In this document: positions 31,375-41,516 of the stretch, piece by piece
Position numbering within the stretch: the stretch's first letter is position 1
Layout: each line of letters opens with the position of its first letter
DNA from: Toxorhynchites rutilus septentrionalis
Taxonomy: Eukaryota; Arthropoda; Insecta; Diptera; Culicidae
DNA: 64,000 nt
Reading direction: 5' to 3'
Assembly: GCF_029784135.1 (NCBI RefSeq)
Contig: NC_073745.1
Location: forward strand, 241,209,946-241,273,945
Position numbers and translations under genes: made by a program
The notes under the pieces: model-generated
What the model was told of the DNA's origin: nothing
The model's input: the letters and a program-made list of their open reading frames with translations, nothing else
The model's database searches: none

Positions 31375-32340
31375 CAAAACAGCTGTCAAAAAAGATCCAA
31401 TTGAAATGTCAAAAGAGATCCAACGATTAGGAGTGTTATTTTTCTTATGAAAATCAACACTATAAAAAAGGTATTGTTATCAAAGGCAAAAATAATTAAA
31501 CTTATGAAATGAACGAACTTCATTTTTCCGTCAATTGTTTAATTGGCCGTCGCATCTCTGAAAGAGAACGAATAACGCTTAGTTCACTCCAAGATTTTAA
31601 CGTGGGAGCGAAATTCGACATTGGCGAATTTTGATACGTACATACATAGCAAAAGTGAAATGTTTTGGGGACGTTTTTTTCTAACGTAGCTGAAAACCGT
31701 TTTGCTAGTGAAGCTGGCCGAATGAAATCCGCGTAATTATGATCCGCTAGTACTGGTTATGAATATAACGGTAAAGCAATCTGCGCTTCGTGGTTTCTTT
31801 TCCGGTTGAAATGTAACGATGTATCTCTATCAAAATTGTACAGTCACAAGCACACTGAAGAGAGAACAGATGCATGCGATGCAATCCCTCGACGCGAGAC
31901 CCTAATGTGCAATCCACAGCTCTCCTGCAAAAAGAATCGAACATGCTCCGCCAACGGATTGGATGATAGTTTTTGCTGTACAAGGACAGCACACCAGTTC
32001 GATTACAGACAGCAGAGTGTACGCAACAGCAGCAAATTTGAAGCAGAATTTAAGAAGAAATTTAAGTGCTTGTATAATTTATAACTCTGTATAATTTCAT
32101 GTATATTTCTATAGTATTAAGTAAAATACAATGTACATAGTTATAGTTTAAGCGTATGTTGTGTTTTGTCTCCGATGAAACGAGTCCCTCAATCTGCCAC
32201 AGTGATGTGAAGTTCCATGCGAATGGAAAATCCCCGCTGCATCACTGCAATGAAGGCAGTCTGCATCGCGCCCACGGGGGAATTCGGTTTCTTACGTTTG
32301 GCAATCCACATAAAGGCTTCTTTGGTATCGCGCAGCGGGA
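31375..32340. other. Left part of the 4.4-kb element, non-coding
   Basis: A short direct repeat lies next to the end (TGTCAAAAAAGATCCAA then TGTCAAAAGAGATCCAA, 31384-31421). Frames up to 92 codons near 31806-32084 have no recognised domain. No catalytic transposase motifs are seen. Confidence 0.35.
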
Positions 32341-32626
32341 TTAAGTAGCAATTTTTACAGTCCACCGCATTAAGACGCTATAAAAATAATCCTGAAAATG
32401 TGTATGAAAGGCTTGCTACACTTTTAGTTTTCAATAATTCAAACATCGTACTTACTCCACAGATACGCGAATCCTTATTCGTAACTAGTTTGTCGTCTCC
32501 GCAAAAATCGACCCATTGCGTCTGTAAATACGTTTCCGAAGGAATACGATAAAAGCTAACGCGAACATTTTCTCTTGTATTCGGGCAGCCTTTCATTGAG
32601 CAACGTATTTTTAATGTCCACTTTCC
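32341..32626 (-). pseudogene. THAP-domain zinc-finger gene fragment, two exons
   Basis: Exon 1 (32626-32456) reads KIRCSMKGCPNT at its start, then VSFYRIPSE and TQWVDFCGDD, ending in RICG. This matches the C-x4-C, F-x-F-P and W layout of a THAP C2CH domain. A clean donor (GTAAGT, 32455-32450) and acceptor (TTTTCAG, ending 32392) bound a 64-bp intron with phase 0. Exon 2 continues DYF where THAP domains normally have a -HF ligand, so the zinc-binding His appears replaced by Tyr. A stop follows 16 codons later (32341-32343). There is no in-frame ATG. An acceptor-like TATATCAG at 32634-32627 suggests a missing upstream exon. It could be a P-element transposase N-terminus or a captured host gene. 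Confidence 0.55.
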
Positions 32627-32937
32627 CTGATATAATATTTCTCCGAATGAAATAAAAACAAACGAAGTCACAGTCACGTAAATGTTTACTCCTGCGATTT
32701 GAAAACATTCGATGAAAAGTGGAACGAAGAGTTGCCAGATGATTTTAAAAAAAAGTCTGTAAAAATATGTGAAAGTCTGTTAAAAATGTGGAAATGTCTG
32801 TAAAAGTGTGCGGATCTGTAGAAATCTCTTTTAACGTTAATTTTCCAGATTCATTGATACTTTGTACATCGCGATGCACGTGAGATTGTCTTTTGTATAT
32901 TATTGTATATTTTGTATATGCACATCTTTTATATATA

Positions 32938-33468
32938 CAGCCATTTCATGCCAAACCGATATAGTGGTTCTCAGATTTCGATGAAAAGTGGTAGTTTTGT
33001 TCTTTATCGCAAAACATTAGACCCTTTTTTATTTTTTCGTTAGGGTGACCATTTCCATTTTAGGGTGGTCCGAAAAATAATTTTTCCCCAGTTTTTCCCA
33101 GAACTGACTTTTTTCAAAAATTCATAAATTTTGAATCACTGAACCGATTTAGATTATCGACATATCTAATTGAAGCCAATGAGCTAGCTTTTCATTAAAA
33201 TATGATATATTGAAATTACAAAAAAAATGATTTTGTTTTCGTAATTATCGATTGTAGCTTTTTTAATTATTATTCTTATGGCTTTGGACTAGAGGGCGCT
33301 ATATATCTTTAATACTTTTCTTGAAAGCTGCGGATGTTATACATAGCATATCTCGATTTCAGAGATGCTATTTTTTTTTGTTTTTGAGATATGGTTTTTT
33401 AAAGTTAACCGGTGGTCCGAAAAATCATTTTTCCCCTTGAGAACCACTTTATTGGCCTGAAATGGCTG
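32938..33468. mobile_element. MITE, 531 bp, TA-flanked, inverted repeats over 35 bp
   Basis: The ends read CAGCCATTTCATGCC and, from the right in reverse complement, CAGCCATTTCAGGCC. Both are followed by a match through AGTGGTTCTCA. TA lies at 32936-32937 and 33469-33470. This resembles Tc1/mariner/pogo-type MITEs. It carries no coding sequence. Confidence 0.8.
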
Positions 33469-33474
33469 TATATA

Positions 33475-33719
33475 CAGTAGTTTAAATTTAATGCGACATT
33501 TAGCAAATTGGACAGACCTGTAATGCGACACGTTTTATTGGACATTTTTACCTCTAATTGGATCAAGTTCGGGGCCTAAATTATGGTCCCACATTGAAAG
33601 TCCCAAGCAGGCGTCGACACTGTATCACTCTCATCGCCAATGTCTAATTACAAGTCAATATCACCTCCAATGCGACACTGAGTGGTGCCTCGGCATGTCG
33701 CATTAAATGTGAATAACTG
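33475..33719. mobile_element. pogo-like MITE, 245 bp, with AATGCGACA motifs
   Basis: The ends are CAGTAGTTTAAATTTAATGC and, in reverse complement, CAGTTATTCACATTTAATGC. Flanking TA lies at 33473-33474 and 33720-33721. AATGCGACA occurs four times counting both strands. There is no transposase. Confidence 0.8.
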
Positions 33720-33724
33720 TATAT

Positions 33725-33776
33725 ACATATACTAGCTGACCCGTCGAACTTCGTCCCGGGTCAGCTAGTATATGTG
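33725..33776. mobile_element. Palindrome of two Helitron-type 3' ends
   Basis: CATATACTAGCTGACCC and GGGTCAGCTAGTATATG are perfect inverted 17-mers around a 14-base centre. GGGTCAGCTAGT is a typical insect Helitron 3' end, so two termini point outward from one centre. Confidence 0.6.
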
Positions 33777-34300
33777 GTATATGTCATATCATTATTGTTT
33801 TGATATGAATTCTATTGAACGAATTACTAAACTTTTTCTCATCATAACATTGTTCTGTGGGCAGAATACCACAAATACAATAAAATGAAGACAGCTCAAA
33901 AGGGACCTTTCCTTCATCGGATTTTGGGATAAGCAACACATTTAGCCTTCCATTTCTATTTATATAGATAGATAAAAGATATACGAATGCGTTGTTTTGC
34001 CTGAAAATCCATTTCCACTTTCGAACAAAGATCAACTTCGCTAGCGCAAATATTGAATGGACTAAAAACGCTTATCATGATGTAATTTTCGGTCATATGG
34101 AAATTCAATTCAAATTCATTTTCCGACATTCTTTCTGAGTTTTCCGGAAACTTTCCGATTTTGCTCTCCACTATATTGATCTACGGGAAGAGACGAATAC
34201 AACAAAATAAAGACGGCTCAAATTGAATCATCCCTTCTTCGAGGCCCGCTTACGAACAGATTTGGCCTTCCATTTTCATTTATATAGATAGATATAGGCT
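33777..34300. repeat. Direct repeat, period about 320 bp, with GATAGATA ends
   Basis: Segments 33872-33976 and 34192-34296 share ATACAA(T/C)AAAAT, AGAC(A/G)GCTCAAA, GCCTTCCATTT and TTTATATAGATAGATA in the same order. They are probably units of a non-autonomous element linked to the adjacent Helitron-type ends. Confidence 0.55.
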
Positions 34301-34404
34301 AACAGTTCAAGGTTGAAGGGATGCTCAAGGACTGGGATAAAACGGTCTCCGTTTTTTCACTCGGATGTAGTCTATCTTAATATTACTCAAAGATGTTCAA
34401 TTAA

Positions 34405-34590
34405 CCCTTTCATTACGGCAGTGTGCTCCGCCGAAGTGCTACCCTTGTACGGAGTACTGCGCCGAAAAGTATGCACATCGTGTTGGTGTGATCGAAGAGC
34501 AGTATGAATTTCATGTCGTGTAAAGACGACGCTCGTACACACAGCTCGTTGCGCGGATGTCGTCTATAGACGACGCTCGTAACGTAAGGG
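34405..34590. mobile_element. piggyBac-like MITE, 186 bp, copy 2
   Basis: TTAA lies at 34401-34404 and 34591-34594, with ends CCCTTTC and ACGTAAGGG. It is about 80% similar to 20619-20760 in the first 100 bases, with an extra internal duplication of a GACGACGCTCGTA segment. Confidence 0.8.
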
Positions 34591-34658
34591 TTAAGGCTTT
34601 GAGAATCAACTCATTGTCGTTTGCTCAAAAGATACCCCTCTAGGAGAGTCATTTTGAA

Positions 34659-34896
34659 CACATTGCGGACCGCTCACGAGATTTCTCGTGTTTCGCGTTC
34701 CGTCTGATACGGATGGATCACGAAATAACCCGTGTTTTCTACACATGAAGATTAAATCCTTGGTTTGCCAAGAATCTAACAAGGCCTACCGATGGCTTAC
34801 CTTCGTCTCATCCACATCGAAGGAAACGATCTCACTCGTGGAATCCGAACAAATGAAGCATTCAAGTTTGCCCCAAAATGTGCGGTCCTTAATGTG
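34659..34896. mobile_element. piggyBac-like MITE, second family, about 238 bp
   Basis: The left end CACATTGCGGACCGC matches, in reverse complement, the right end CACATTAAGGACCGC. TTAA lies at 34897-34900 on the right and a degenerate TGAA on the left (34655-34658). It has no coding capacity. Confidence 0.6.
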
Positions 34897-34900
34897 TTAA

Positions 34901-35755
34901 GGAAATTAGCGACGCGCATGTTGCACCGTACGTTTGCTAAAAATGATTCGCTTGGCGGCGGCAGCGCTATTTCGGTTCATTTAGTTTGTCGTTGGCTGTT
35001 CTTGATATTCTCGGGAAATTACAATCTGTTAAGTTTTACCAATCTCATCGATAGTTCTCAAAAGTTCTCGACTCTGTTCCATCACTGTCATGAAATTTTG
35101 AAGTATAGTATAAATACATTTAATGCAATTTTTCATTCATCGTGAAGAATCGTATTGTCTGTTTCGTCTGCAATGATTTCAGGGCAAAAGTACTTATGAA
35201 ATCATGAAAAACGCTAACGTATACAATTTATTGTTACCAAACAAAACACCAACAGAATGCAAAAGATACTGAAGTACTGTCGTCGTCCACTGAGCGATAC
35301 TATGCTCACGACATCACTGCAATGCGACCTATTTTGCGCACGTAATCACTGTGGTGACACCGGCAGTTAGGCGCTAGTTTGCGCACATAACCACTGTGGT
35401 TACGCCGGACGACAAAGTGTTAATGAATCACTCAAAAATAGGTATAACGTCATGTGTATTGACATAAACTAAATATAAAAACTTTTTATGTATTAAAACT
35501 ATGGAAAAATGTAATACGATGAGTCAAATATCTTTGATGTGATAAATAGAGCCTATCATTTTTCTAAAACCTGTGAAATATTGTTGTATCCAAAAAGTCT
35601 GCAACAAAAATAAAAAGTATTTTACAGATATGTCTGTAAATTTACAAACATATCTGTTAATCTGGCATCTCTGATGGTCTGAGAATTTATTGCAAGAAAT
35701 CGCTTGAAAAAATCCATAAATTTGCTTGAAAATGAAGTGGATTGAGTCCGCACCA
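34901..35755. other. Right part of the 4.4-kb element, non-coding
   Basis: The part at 35330-35420 holds a direct repeat (TGCGCACGTAATCACTGTGG and TGCGCACATAACCACTGTGG, period about 56), ending near GTGTTAA. This could be another TTAA-type MITE end. I see no gene. Confidence 0.4.
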
Positions 35756-35768
35756 CTTAGTTTACAAC

Positions 35769-36091
35769 GATCCTGTATTGAGCATATGAAGTGTAGATAT
35801 CAACCTCTAACGCTTCGTCAAGCACCAATCGGAAGTGAAGTGTCACGTGCTCTAGCCTAGTGACAAGGTAATGTGCACGGTTTTGATTGCAATCCATTCA
35901 AGCTCAAACTCAAGTAACGCGCGTTATGATACGCAAATACCTCGCAATTCAGGGATTGTTATTCAACACGTTGGTCTGTGGGTCTGACACTGATTTTTCC
36001 GCGTTGTCCTCGTCCCTGTGGACCGACAATAAACTTTTTGTTAGAAAAGCGTTGGACACTGGGACCATAACAGCCGGTAGAAAGTAGAATA
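35769..36091. other. Unassigned spacer
   Basis: A 66-codon frame (35887-36087) has no recognised domain. I see nothing else. Confidence 0.3.
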
Positions 36092-36188
36092 CAGTCATAC
36101 CTCGATATAAGGCAACCTCGATATTAAGCAACATCGATATAACGTAATGAGAGAAAAAATAAAGTTGCCTTATATCGAAGTATAACTG
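36092..36188. mobile_element. pogo/Tigger-like palindromic MITE, 97 bp
   Basis: The ends CAGTCATACCTCGATATAAG and, in reverse complement, CAGTTATACTTCGATATAAG leave almost no interior. TA flanks it (36090-36091 and 36189-36190). The CAG(T/G)CATACCTCG start resembles pogo/Tigger-type termini. Confidence 0.85.
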
Positions 36189-36190
36189 TA

Positions 36191-37515
36191 ATAAATAAAA
36201 TATGATTTGTTTCCTGATCTGTTACAAAATAATAATATTTTTAGTCAAAATTTCTGACTGCCTAAATTCTATCAAATGAATATCTTTGGGAGCTTGGACC
36301 GACACTGATAGTGTGCAAGCGTTCCAAGTTAAGCGCTCTCTAGTTCTCTTGATGCGGGCTGAACGGAAAGCGCAGCAATAACGGTGAGTGGCTCAACGTG
36401 TAAACTGCCTTCAAAGTGTTGCGTATCTTTTAAACCATGAAACAAGATGAAGCAAAAATAATAACATTATATTTCTAAAAACTGAAACAAATCATTCATC
36501 GTTTTTTCTAGGAAATGCTCTCACTTTTGTATTGATACCACTCTTCAGACGACCCACAATTTTGTGAATCAACTAATTCACTGATCGCGAAGTCGAAACC
36601 TCTAAATAACTTTTGAAAATCTGAAAACCTGCTAATAATCACGTCACCGATTCTGCTCTCTCAAAATCGTTACATGTTTTGGAGGAAATATGAGTTTTCC
36701 ACAACAATTGGAAATATTTTGGCTCAAGTGTAACTTTCCAATTGATGAATTTACGCAAAGCTGAACCAGCTCATGCGACACCCACATTAGAGCTCAGAAC
36801 AGTGATGATTTTTGTTTATTATACGCACTTAAAAGCAAGATTTGGTCGTGATTATTCATTTCATTTCTATTTAGATTCATTTCCACCATTAAACGTCGTC
36901 AGTATATGGTAAGAAAGTTAGATTTTTGTATATTAACAATGGTTCCAACACGTGATTTGACCAAAGTCATAAATAATAGCATTAATTTACGGTCATTTTT
37001 AGAAGCTCATGCTGTGGATAATTTCGATGCAATCAATATCATATCAAGTTGGTTGATATCATTGATTCCATCGATGTCATTTAACCGAGGACTATGTTAA
37101 ATTTGAACCACAGCTTTATTGCTTCCTTTATTCACGAACATGTAATTGTATTAATTGTTCTTCACCGATCTGCATAACACAACATCAATATGGCCATGTT
37201 TTGAATGTTTACTTAACTGAGACGAATATTGTATAACTCAATGATTTTCAATATCAACGGCCGCGAATGATTCACGGTCCGATCGAACTCGACTTTCGCA
37301 TTCTTAAACCAGTTCGATCCAAAATCAATTGTCTTGTCTTGCGACAAACGTCATAATAACGAATACAGCCAGTTCTAAGAAAAAGCAATTACCTGGAATT
37401 CATCTTAGATACACACCGTTTTTACCATGTTTTGTCATGTTTTTCGTGGAACAATTTACTCTCTATCAGATTGGCGTACCAGAAAGCAATTTTAATTGTT
37501 AAAATTTGAATGAAG
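36191..37515. other. Unassigned 1.3-kb stretch
   Basis: Non-coding and AT-rich. Positions 36685-36745 share a short repeat with 5905-5965. I see no transposon ends or exons. Confidence 0.35.
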
Positions 37516-37517
37516 TG

Positions 37518-37940
37518 TCTAACCACTATAGAAACATTTATTGCAACCTAAAACCTACATATACATAATTAGGTTTAATTTGCTTGATTAATTCTCGAGT
37601 AATGCAAACATTTGTGTTTCATTTGTATGAAAGCCCCCCCTAAGAGAGAGGGGAGAGGTATCTAACCACCATAGAATCATTTATTGCACCATAAAAACTT
37701 CACATGCCAAATTTCGTTTCATTTGCTTGATTAATTATCGAGTAATGTAGAAATTTGTGTTTCATTTGTATGGCAGCCGCCCACCCCCTTAGAGAGGGGG
37801 AGGGGTCTCAAACTATCATAAGAACCTTCCCCGCCTCCAAAAACTCCTACAATCCAATTTTCATGTCAATCGGTTCAGTATTTCCCGAGTTCATAAGAAT
37901 TAGATAGACAGACAGACAGAAATCCATTTTTATATATATA
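37518..37940. repeat. Three imperfect tandem units of about 145 bp
   Basis: Units start near 37518, 37661 and 37805 with a TCTAACCACTATAGAA-type motif. They share TTTGCTTGATTAATT, CGAGTAATG, TTTGTGTTTCATTTGTATG and a C-rich then G-rich tract. The last unit ends in a GACAGACAGACAGA run and AATCCATTTTTATATATATA. This type of sequence usually belongs to non-autonomous insect elements. Confidence 0.65.
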
Positions 37941-39251
37941 TAGGGTTTTCCATTTCGGGCTTCCGAAAGTATACAGCCCTGCGCTAACAACCGTTTGACA
38001 TAGCTGTCAACCAAAGCGTCATATCGTTAGTTGAATGTCTTCCATTTTTCAATATGGATCGTTTTAGCATCGCACAACGTGTTAATTTTGTTAAATTATA
38101 CTATAAAAATGATGAAAAACCGGCAAATGTTTTTCGAGCATTACGGACGGATTTTGGTCGTCATGGACGGCCTACAGAGCACATAATCGCTAATGTAGTG
38201 CGAAAATTCGAACAAACTGGATCCGTAGCGGATATTGTGAAACCTGTGCATCATCGTAATGTGCGTTCGGCCGAAAATATTGCTGCTGTTGCTGCCAGTT
38301 TGGAGGATGACCCGAATGTTTCGATTCCACGGCGTGCTCAGCAATTGTTCTTGTCAAACACATCATTGTAGCGAATTTTGCATTTGGACTTGCACCTACA
38401 TCCATATAAAGTCCAACTGGTACAAAAATTAGAGCGTGGTGACCATGGAATGCGTCAGGCATACGTCGATTGGGTGAACGAACAACAGCAGCAAAATGCT
38501 GAATTTTCGCATCAAATTTTCTTCAGCGATGAGGCACATTTCGAGCTCGGTGGATATGTGAACACCCAAAATTTCCGTAAATGGAGCTCCGAAAATCCAC
38601 ACGTGATTGTTGAGAGGCCCTTGCATCCTCCAAAAGTCACTGTTTGGTGCGCATTATGGTCTGGTGGAGTCATCGGGCCGTATTTCTTTGAAAATGAGGA
38701 CGGCGAGACGGTAACTGTGAATGGTGAGCACTATGGCCGCATGTTAACCGATTTTTTTTGCCACAAATTGAAGATATGGATACGGATGACATGTGGTTTC
38801 AGCAGGACGGCGCAACGTGCCACACAACACGACCGAACATGGCCATATTGCGAACGATATTTGAGAGACGCATAATTTCGCGTTTTGGTTATGCCAATTG
38901 GCCGTCCAGATCATGCGATTTGAACCCGCTAGACTTTTTTTGTGGGGTTATGCGAAAGACCGTGTCTATGCCAACTCTCCGCAAATTCTTGAACATTTGA
39001 AAGACAACATTCGTGAAGTTATGACCGAGATACCGCCCCATATGATATATACCCCATATAAAGTCGTCGTAAATTACCTGTTCCGGATCAAAGTGTGCGA
39101 GGAACCCCTAGGTGGACATTTGAATGATGTTGTATTTCACACATAATGGCATAAACCAAACTTTAATTTGAAATAAAAGTTTCATCGAAATTAGAATTCA
39201 AAGTGTGTTTTATTTCAATTTACATTCGGAATTTAATGTTGGAAAACTCTG
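37941..39251 (+). mobile_element. DD41D-type IS630-Tc1-mariner transposon, 1311 bp
   Basis: Short inverted ends (AGGGTTTTCCA and, from the right in reverse complement, AGAGTTTTCCA) are flanked by TA at 37939-37940 and 39252-39253. It contains one transposase with a few frame lesions. Confidence 0.85.
38054..39146 (+). pseudogene. DD41D transposase with frame lesions
   Basis: It begins at ATG 38054 with a DUF4817-type helix-turn-helix (FSIAQRVNFVKLYYKND, VVRKFEQTGSVAD). A stop at 38369-38371 interrupts it. The catalytic part resumes in another frame: HQIFFSDEAHFELGG (first Asp near 38528), VKVTVWCALWSGGVIGPYFF-type strand, then MWFQQDGATCHTTRPN in a third frame (second Asp near 38800) and SCDLNPLDFF (third Asp near 38936). 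I count 41 residues between the last two aspartates. A run of T at 38935-38941 causes another shift before WGYAKDRVY. The family is related to rosa-type DD41D elements. All three catalytic residues survive. Confidence 0.85.
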
Positions 39252-39253
39252 TA

Positions 39254-39635
39254 GATGTAGAACATACTGAGGAACGAAATATGAATGATTTTTATTTTTT
39301 TTTATTTATCATTATTCATTCATACAGCAATCACCGACAACCAACGTTTTTGAGTTTCTTGTGAGGCTTTCTTTTTCTTTTTTTTCCAACTTAAAAAAGT
39401 ATAGTATAAACATTATAATAATATAGTTATGATTTTATTACTTTTCTAAATATCCCATAGTTACATAGAGGTGTCTATTATGTCAAATTCCTTTTATAAA
39501 TCCTATTCAATTTGAACGAGAAAAGGGTCACCCATATCTGGGTGAAAGAGCGACGAACGTGTTAAAATGCAAAGAAAAGGCATTTTTTATGAAGAAAGCC
39601 TAAATTATGAATGGATCATTATGATGACAGTGAGC
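39254..39635. other. Unassigned spacer
   Basis: AT-rich. No gene or transposon end seen. Confidence 0.35.
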
Positions 39636-39639
39636 TCAA

Positions 39640-40444
39640 GCAATGAAAAGTGCAACATCTACTTGAAAATTCGAATTTCTTCATTCAAACTAGTGATTTC
39701 TAAAACCGGACAACTCTTTGAAGGAAATCGTTGAACTACATAAAATATTGAACAATTTGAACGCCTTATGGTATTATTAGCAACTAGAGACTTTTTAACT
39801 CGTTTTGCTACATGTGATTTTCATGAAGAAAAATCGATTTGCATGTCCTTGTTGCGTGAAAACACCCAAAATTGGATAAACCTACATCATTTACCTTACT
39901 GAAAGCAGCTGAAGTTTGTAGTACTTAACTCCGCGTTTGTCCAAATTGTTTAATGCTCAGTCCTTCTCCGACATCACGTGAATATTCATCAAGATTCAAA
40001 TAACTTCAAATAATATCTGTCACGATCTTACAAATTTTAGTTCCAAGAGTTTATAAGTAAGCTGCAGTTAATAATGTGTTCACCCAGAAACTGTGAATTT
40101 ATAGGGTAAACGATCTTGGTTTGTCCAATTTAGGGTGTTTTAACGCTACTAGTAAATGCAAATTGATTTTTCTTCATGAAAATTACATATAATACGAGTT
40201 TACAATACGAGTTTGGGTTTGCAGAAAAGCCCCTAGTCTCTAGTTGCTAATACTACCATAAGGCGTTGAAATTATTTTAAAAAAAATTGATGTTTTTAAA
40301 CGATTTTCCTCAAAGAGAAATTATGATCATGGTTTATCCACCTCTGATCATCGTTTGTCCAAAAAATGATCATAATTTGTCCGGTTTTAGAAATTTTTGA
40401 ATGAAAAAATACAAATGTTCAAGTAGATGTTGCATTCCTCATTG
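39640..40444. repeat. Foldback element with long diverged arms
   Basis: The left arm (39640-39890) and right arm (40120-40444) pair: GTGCAACATCTACTTGAA with its complement near 40420, CTAAAACCGGACAA with 40378-40391, AGCAACTAGAGACTTTT with about 40240, and TTTTCATGAAGAAAAATCGA with about 40170. The centre is about 230 bp. A related fragment (GGACAAACCAAAATCATTTA) lies at 47815-47970. Confidence 0.7.
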
Positions 40445-40489
40445 CTACTTCGCAGTGGCAGGTTCTTAGTCTGTTAAAAAAATTAGTCT

Positions 40490-41480
40490 TAGTTAAAAAA
40501 AATCCGACAAAAGTTTGCTTTGGGCCCACTGAGCTCGCCCCAGCTCGGAAGTTGTTTCTGATGGTATTTTCCGCTCGGACCGCCAGTATTCTCTATTGGC
40601 CCCAAACCAAGGTTGTTTAGATATCGGTGGGAGGTTGTAGTGTCACACTTGTTGTGAGATTTTTTTTTTTGACAGTGAGGTGCGTCTCCTCTCCTCCGCT
40701 GGTTTAGACGAGGAAGCTCGCAGTTCTGGAGATTTTCGCCGCGTCCGCGTCCAAACAGAGGTTTTCCCACCTCAGCGCATACCGAGACTGTTGGGGTTGA
40801 TGGTAGCAGGCCGAAGATAATCCGCAGTGAAGTTTACCTCTGGCCAGGCACGTCAGTTAGAAACCATCTTTGACCACCCATAAAAGGATCATTCGGTGTT
40901 TACTCCGGTGAGTTTTAGTAATGAGTAAAAAAAATAAAACCAGGAGGCACAGTTCTTCCTCAGGTTATCGTCCGCATAGAGGAATACAAACACTAAGATG
41001 GAATTTTGAGGTACAACAGTTTTTTCGTGAAGGCGCCTAAGAATGGTGTACCCAACTTTTACCTCAAAGGTCCAGTTTGACGCGAGATTTTTAACAAAGT
41101 TCAGCAAATTACTGTCTATTCTCCAGTCTGTACATTTCTTCAGAACTAGTGGAATCCTAGTTCGGTTGTAGTCTTCTCCAGATTCCGGGATACCATCCCC
41201 ACGTGCTGTCGATTCTTTCTACATTCATTAAACAGAATTTCCAATTCCACCAGACTCAAAGAACGGCTTTGGGGATAGTTAATAGAGGCTCATTTCGCTT
41301 GCCCCAAAGATGTTTTTCGATCAACATCGTTATAAATGATTAAAATTTTCACGGCCCATCACGATTTGCTCTGCGAGTTTTCGTTGCGTTTATAAAGCGA
41401 GTCGCTGACACGTTCCTTTCATCCAATTTTTCGATCAAATTGTGCAGAACCATACATTGCAGCGTATTACGCAACCAAGG
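40490..41480 (+). other. Possible 5' region of the Loner-like element, non-coding
   Basis: The segment at 40500-40870 is GC-richer than its flanks and resembles a transposon leader, but has no long frame. The rest shows only short frames. Assignment to the element downstream is by position only. Confidence 0.3.
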
Positions 41481-41516
41481 TTCACTAGGTTCCAGGTTCA
41501 GGTTGCAGGAATATGA

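Larger units (their letters stand above)
31355..35760. mobile_element. 4.4-kb composite element with 8-bp target duplication and a THAP gene
   Basis: The left end CTAGGTAGTGCGGACTGA pairs with the right end, which in reverse complement reads CTAAGTGGTGCGGACTCA. A perfect 8-bp duplication TTTACAAC flanks the whole (31347-31354 and 35761-35768). 8-bp duplications are made by hAT and P elements. A THAP-type zinc-finger frame inside (32341-32626) points to the P superfamily, whose transposases begin with a THAP domain, but no other transposase part is visible. At least four younger MITEs are nested within it. Confidence 0.65.

Noticed and set aside
31806..32344. Plus-strand frames of 92 and 62 codons as host exons
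   Set aside because: No domain, no trusted splice sites, and part overlaps the minus-strand THAP exon 2.
32727..35673. A large hAT element between GAGTTGCCAGATG and its rough inverse near 35660
   Set aside because: The ends resemble each other (GCCAGAT, CAGAGATGCCA) but the 8 bases outside do not match. They may be two separate MITE ends.
40490..40770. A 93-codon minus-strand protein
   Set aside because: Basic low-complexity peptide with no family, lying in what looks like the leader of a non-LTR element.
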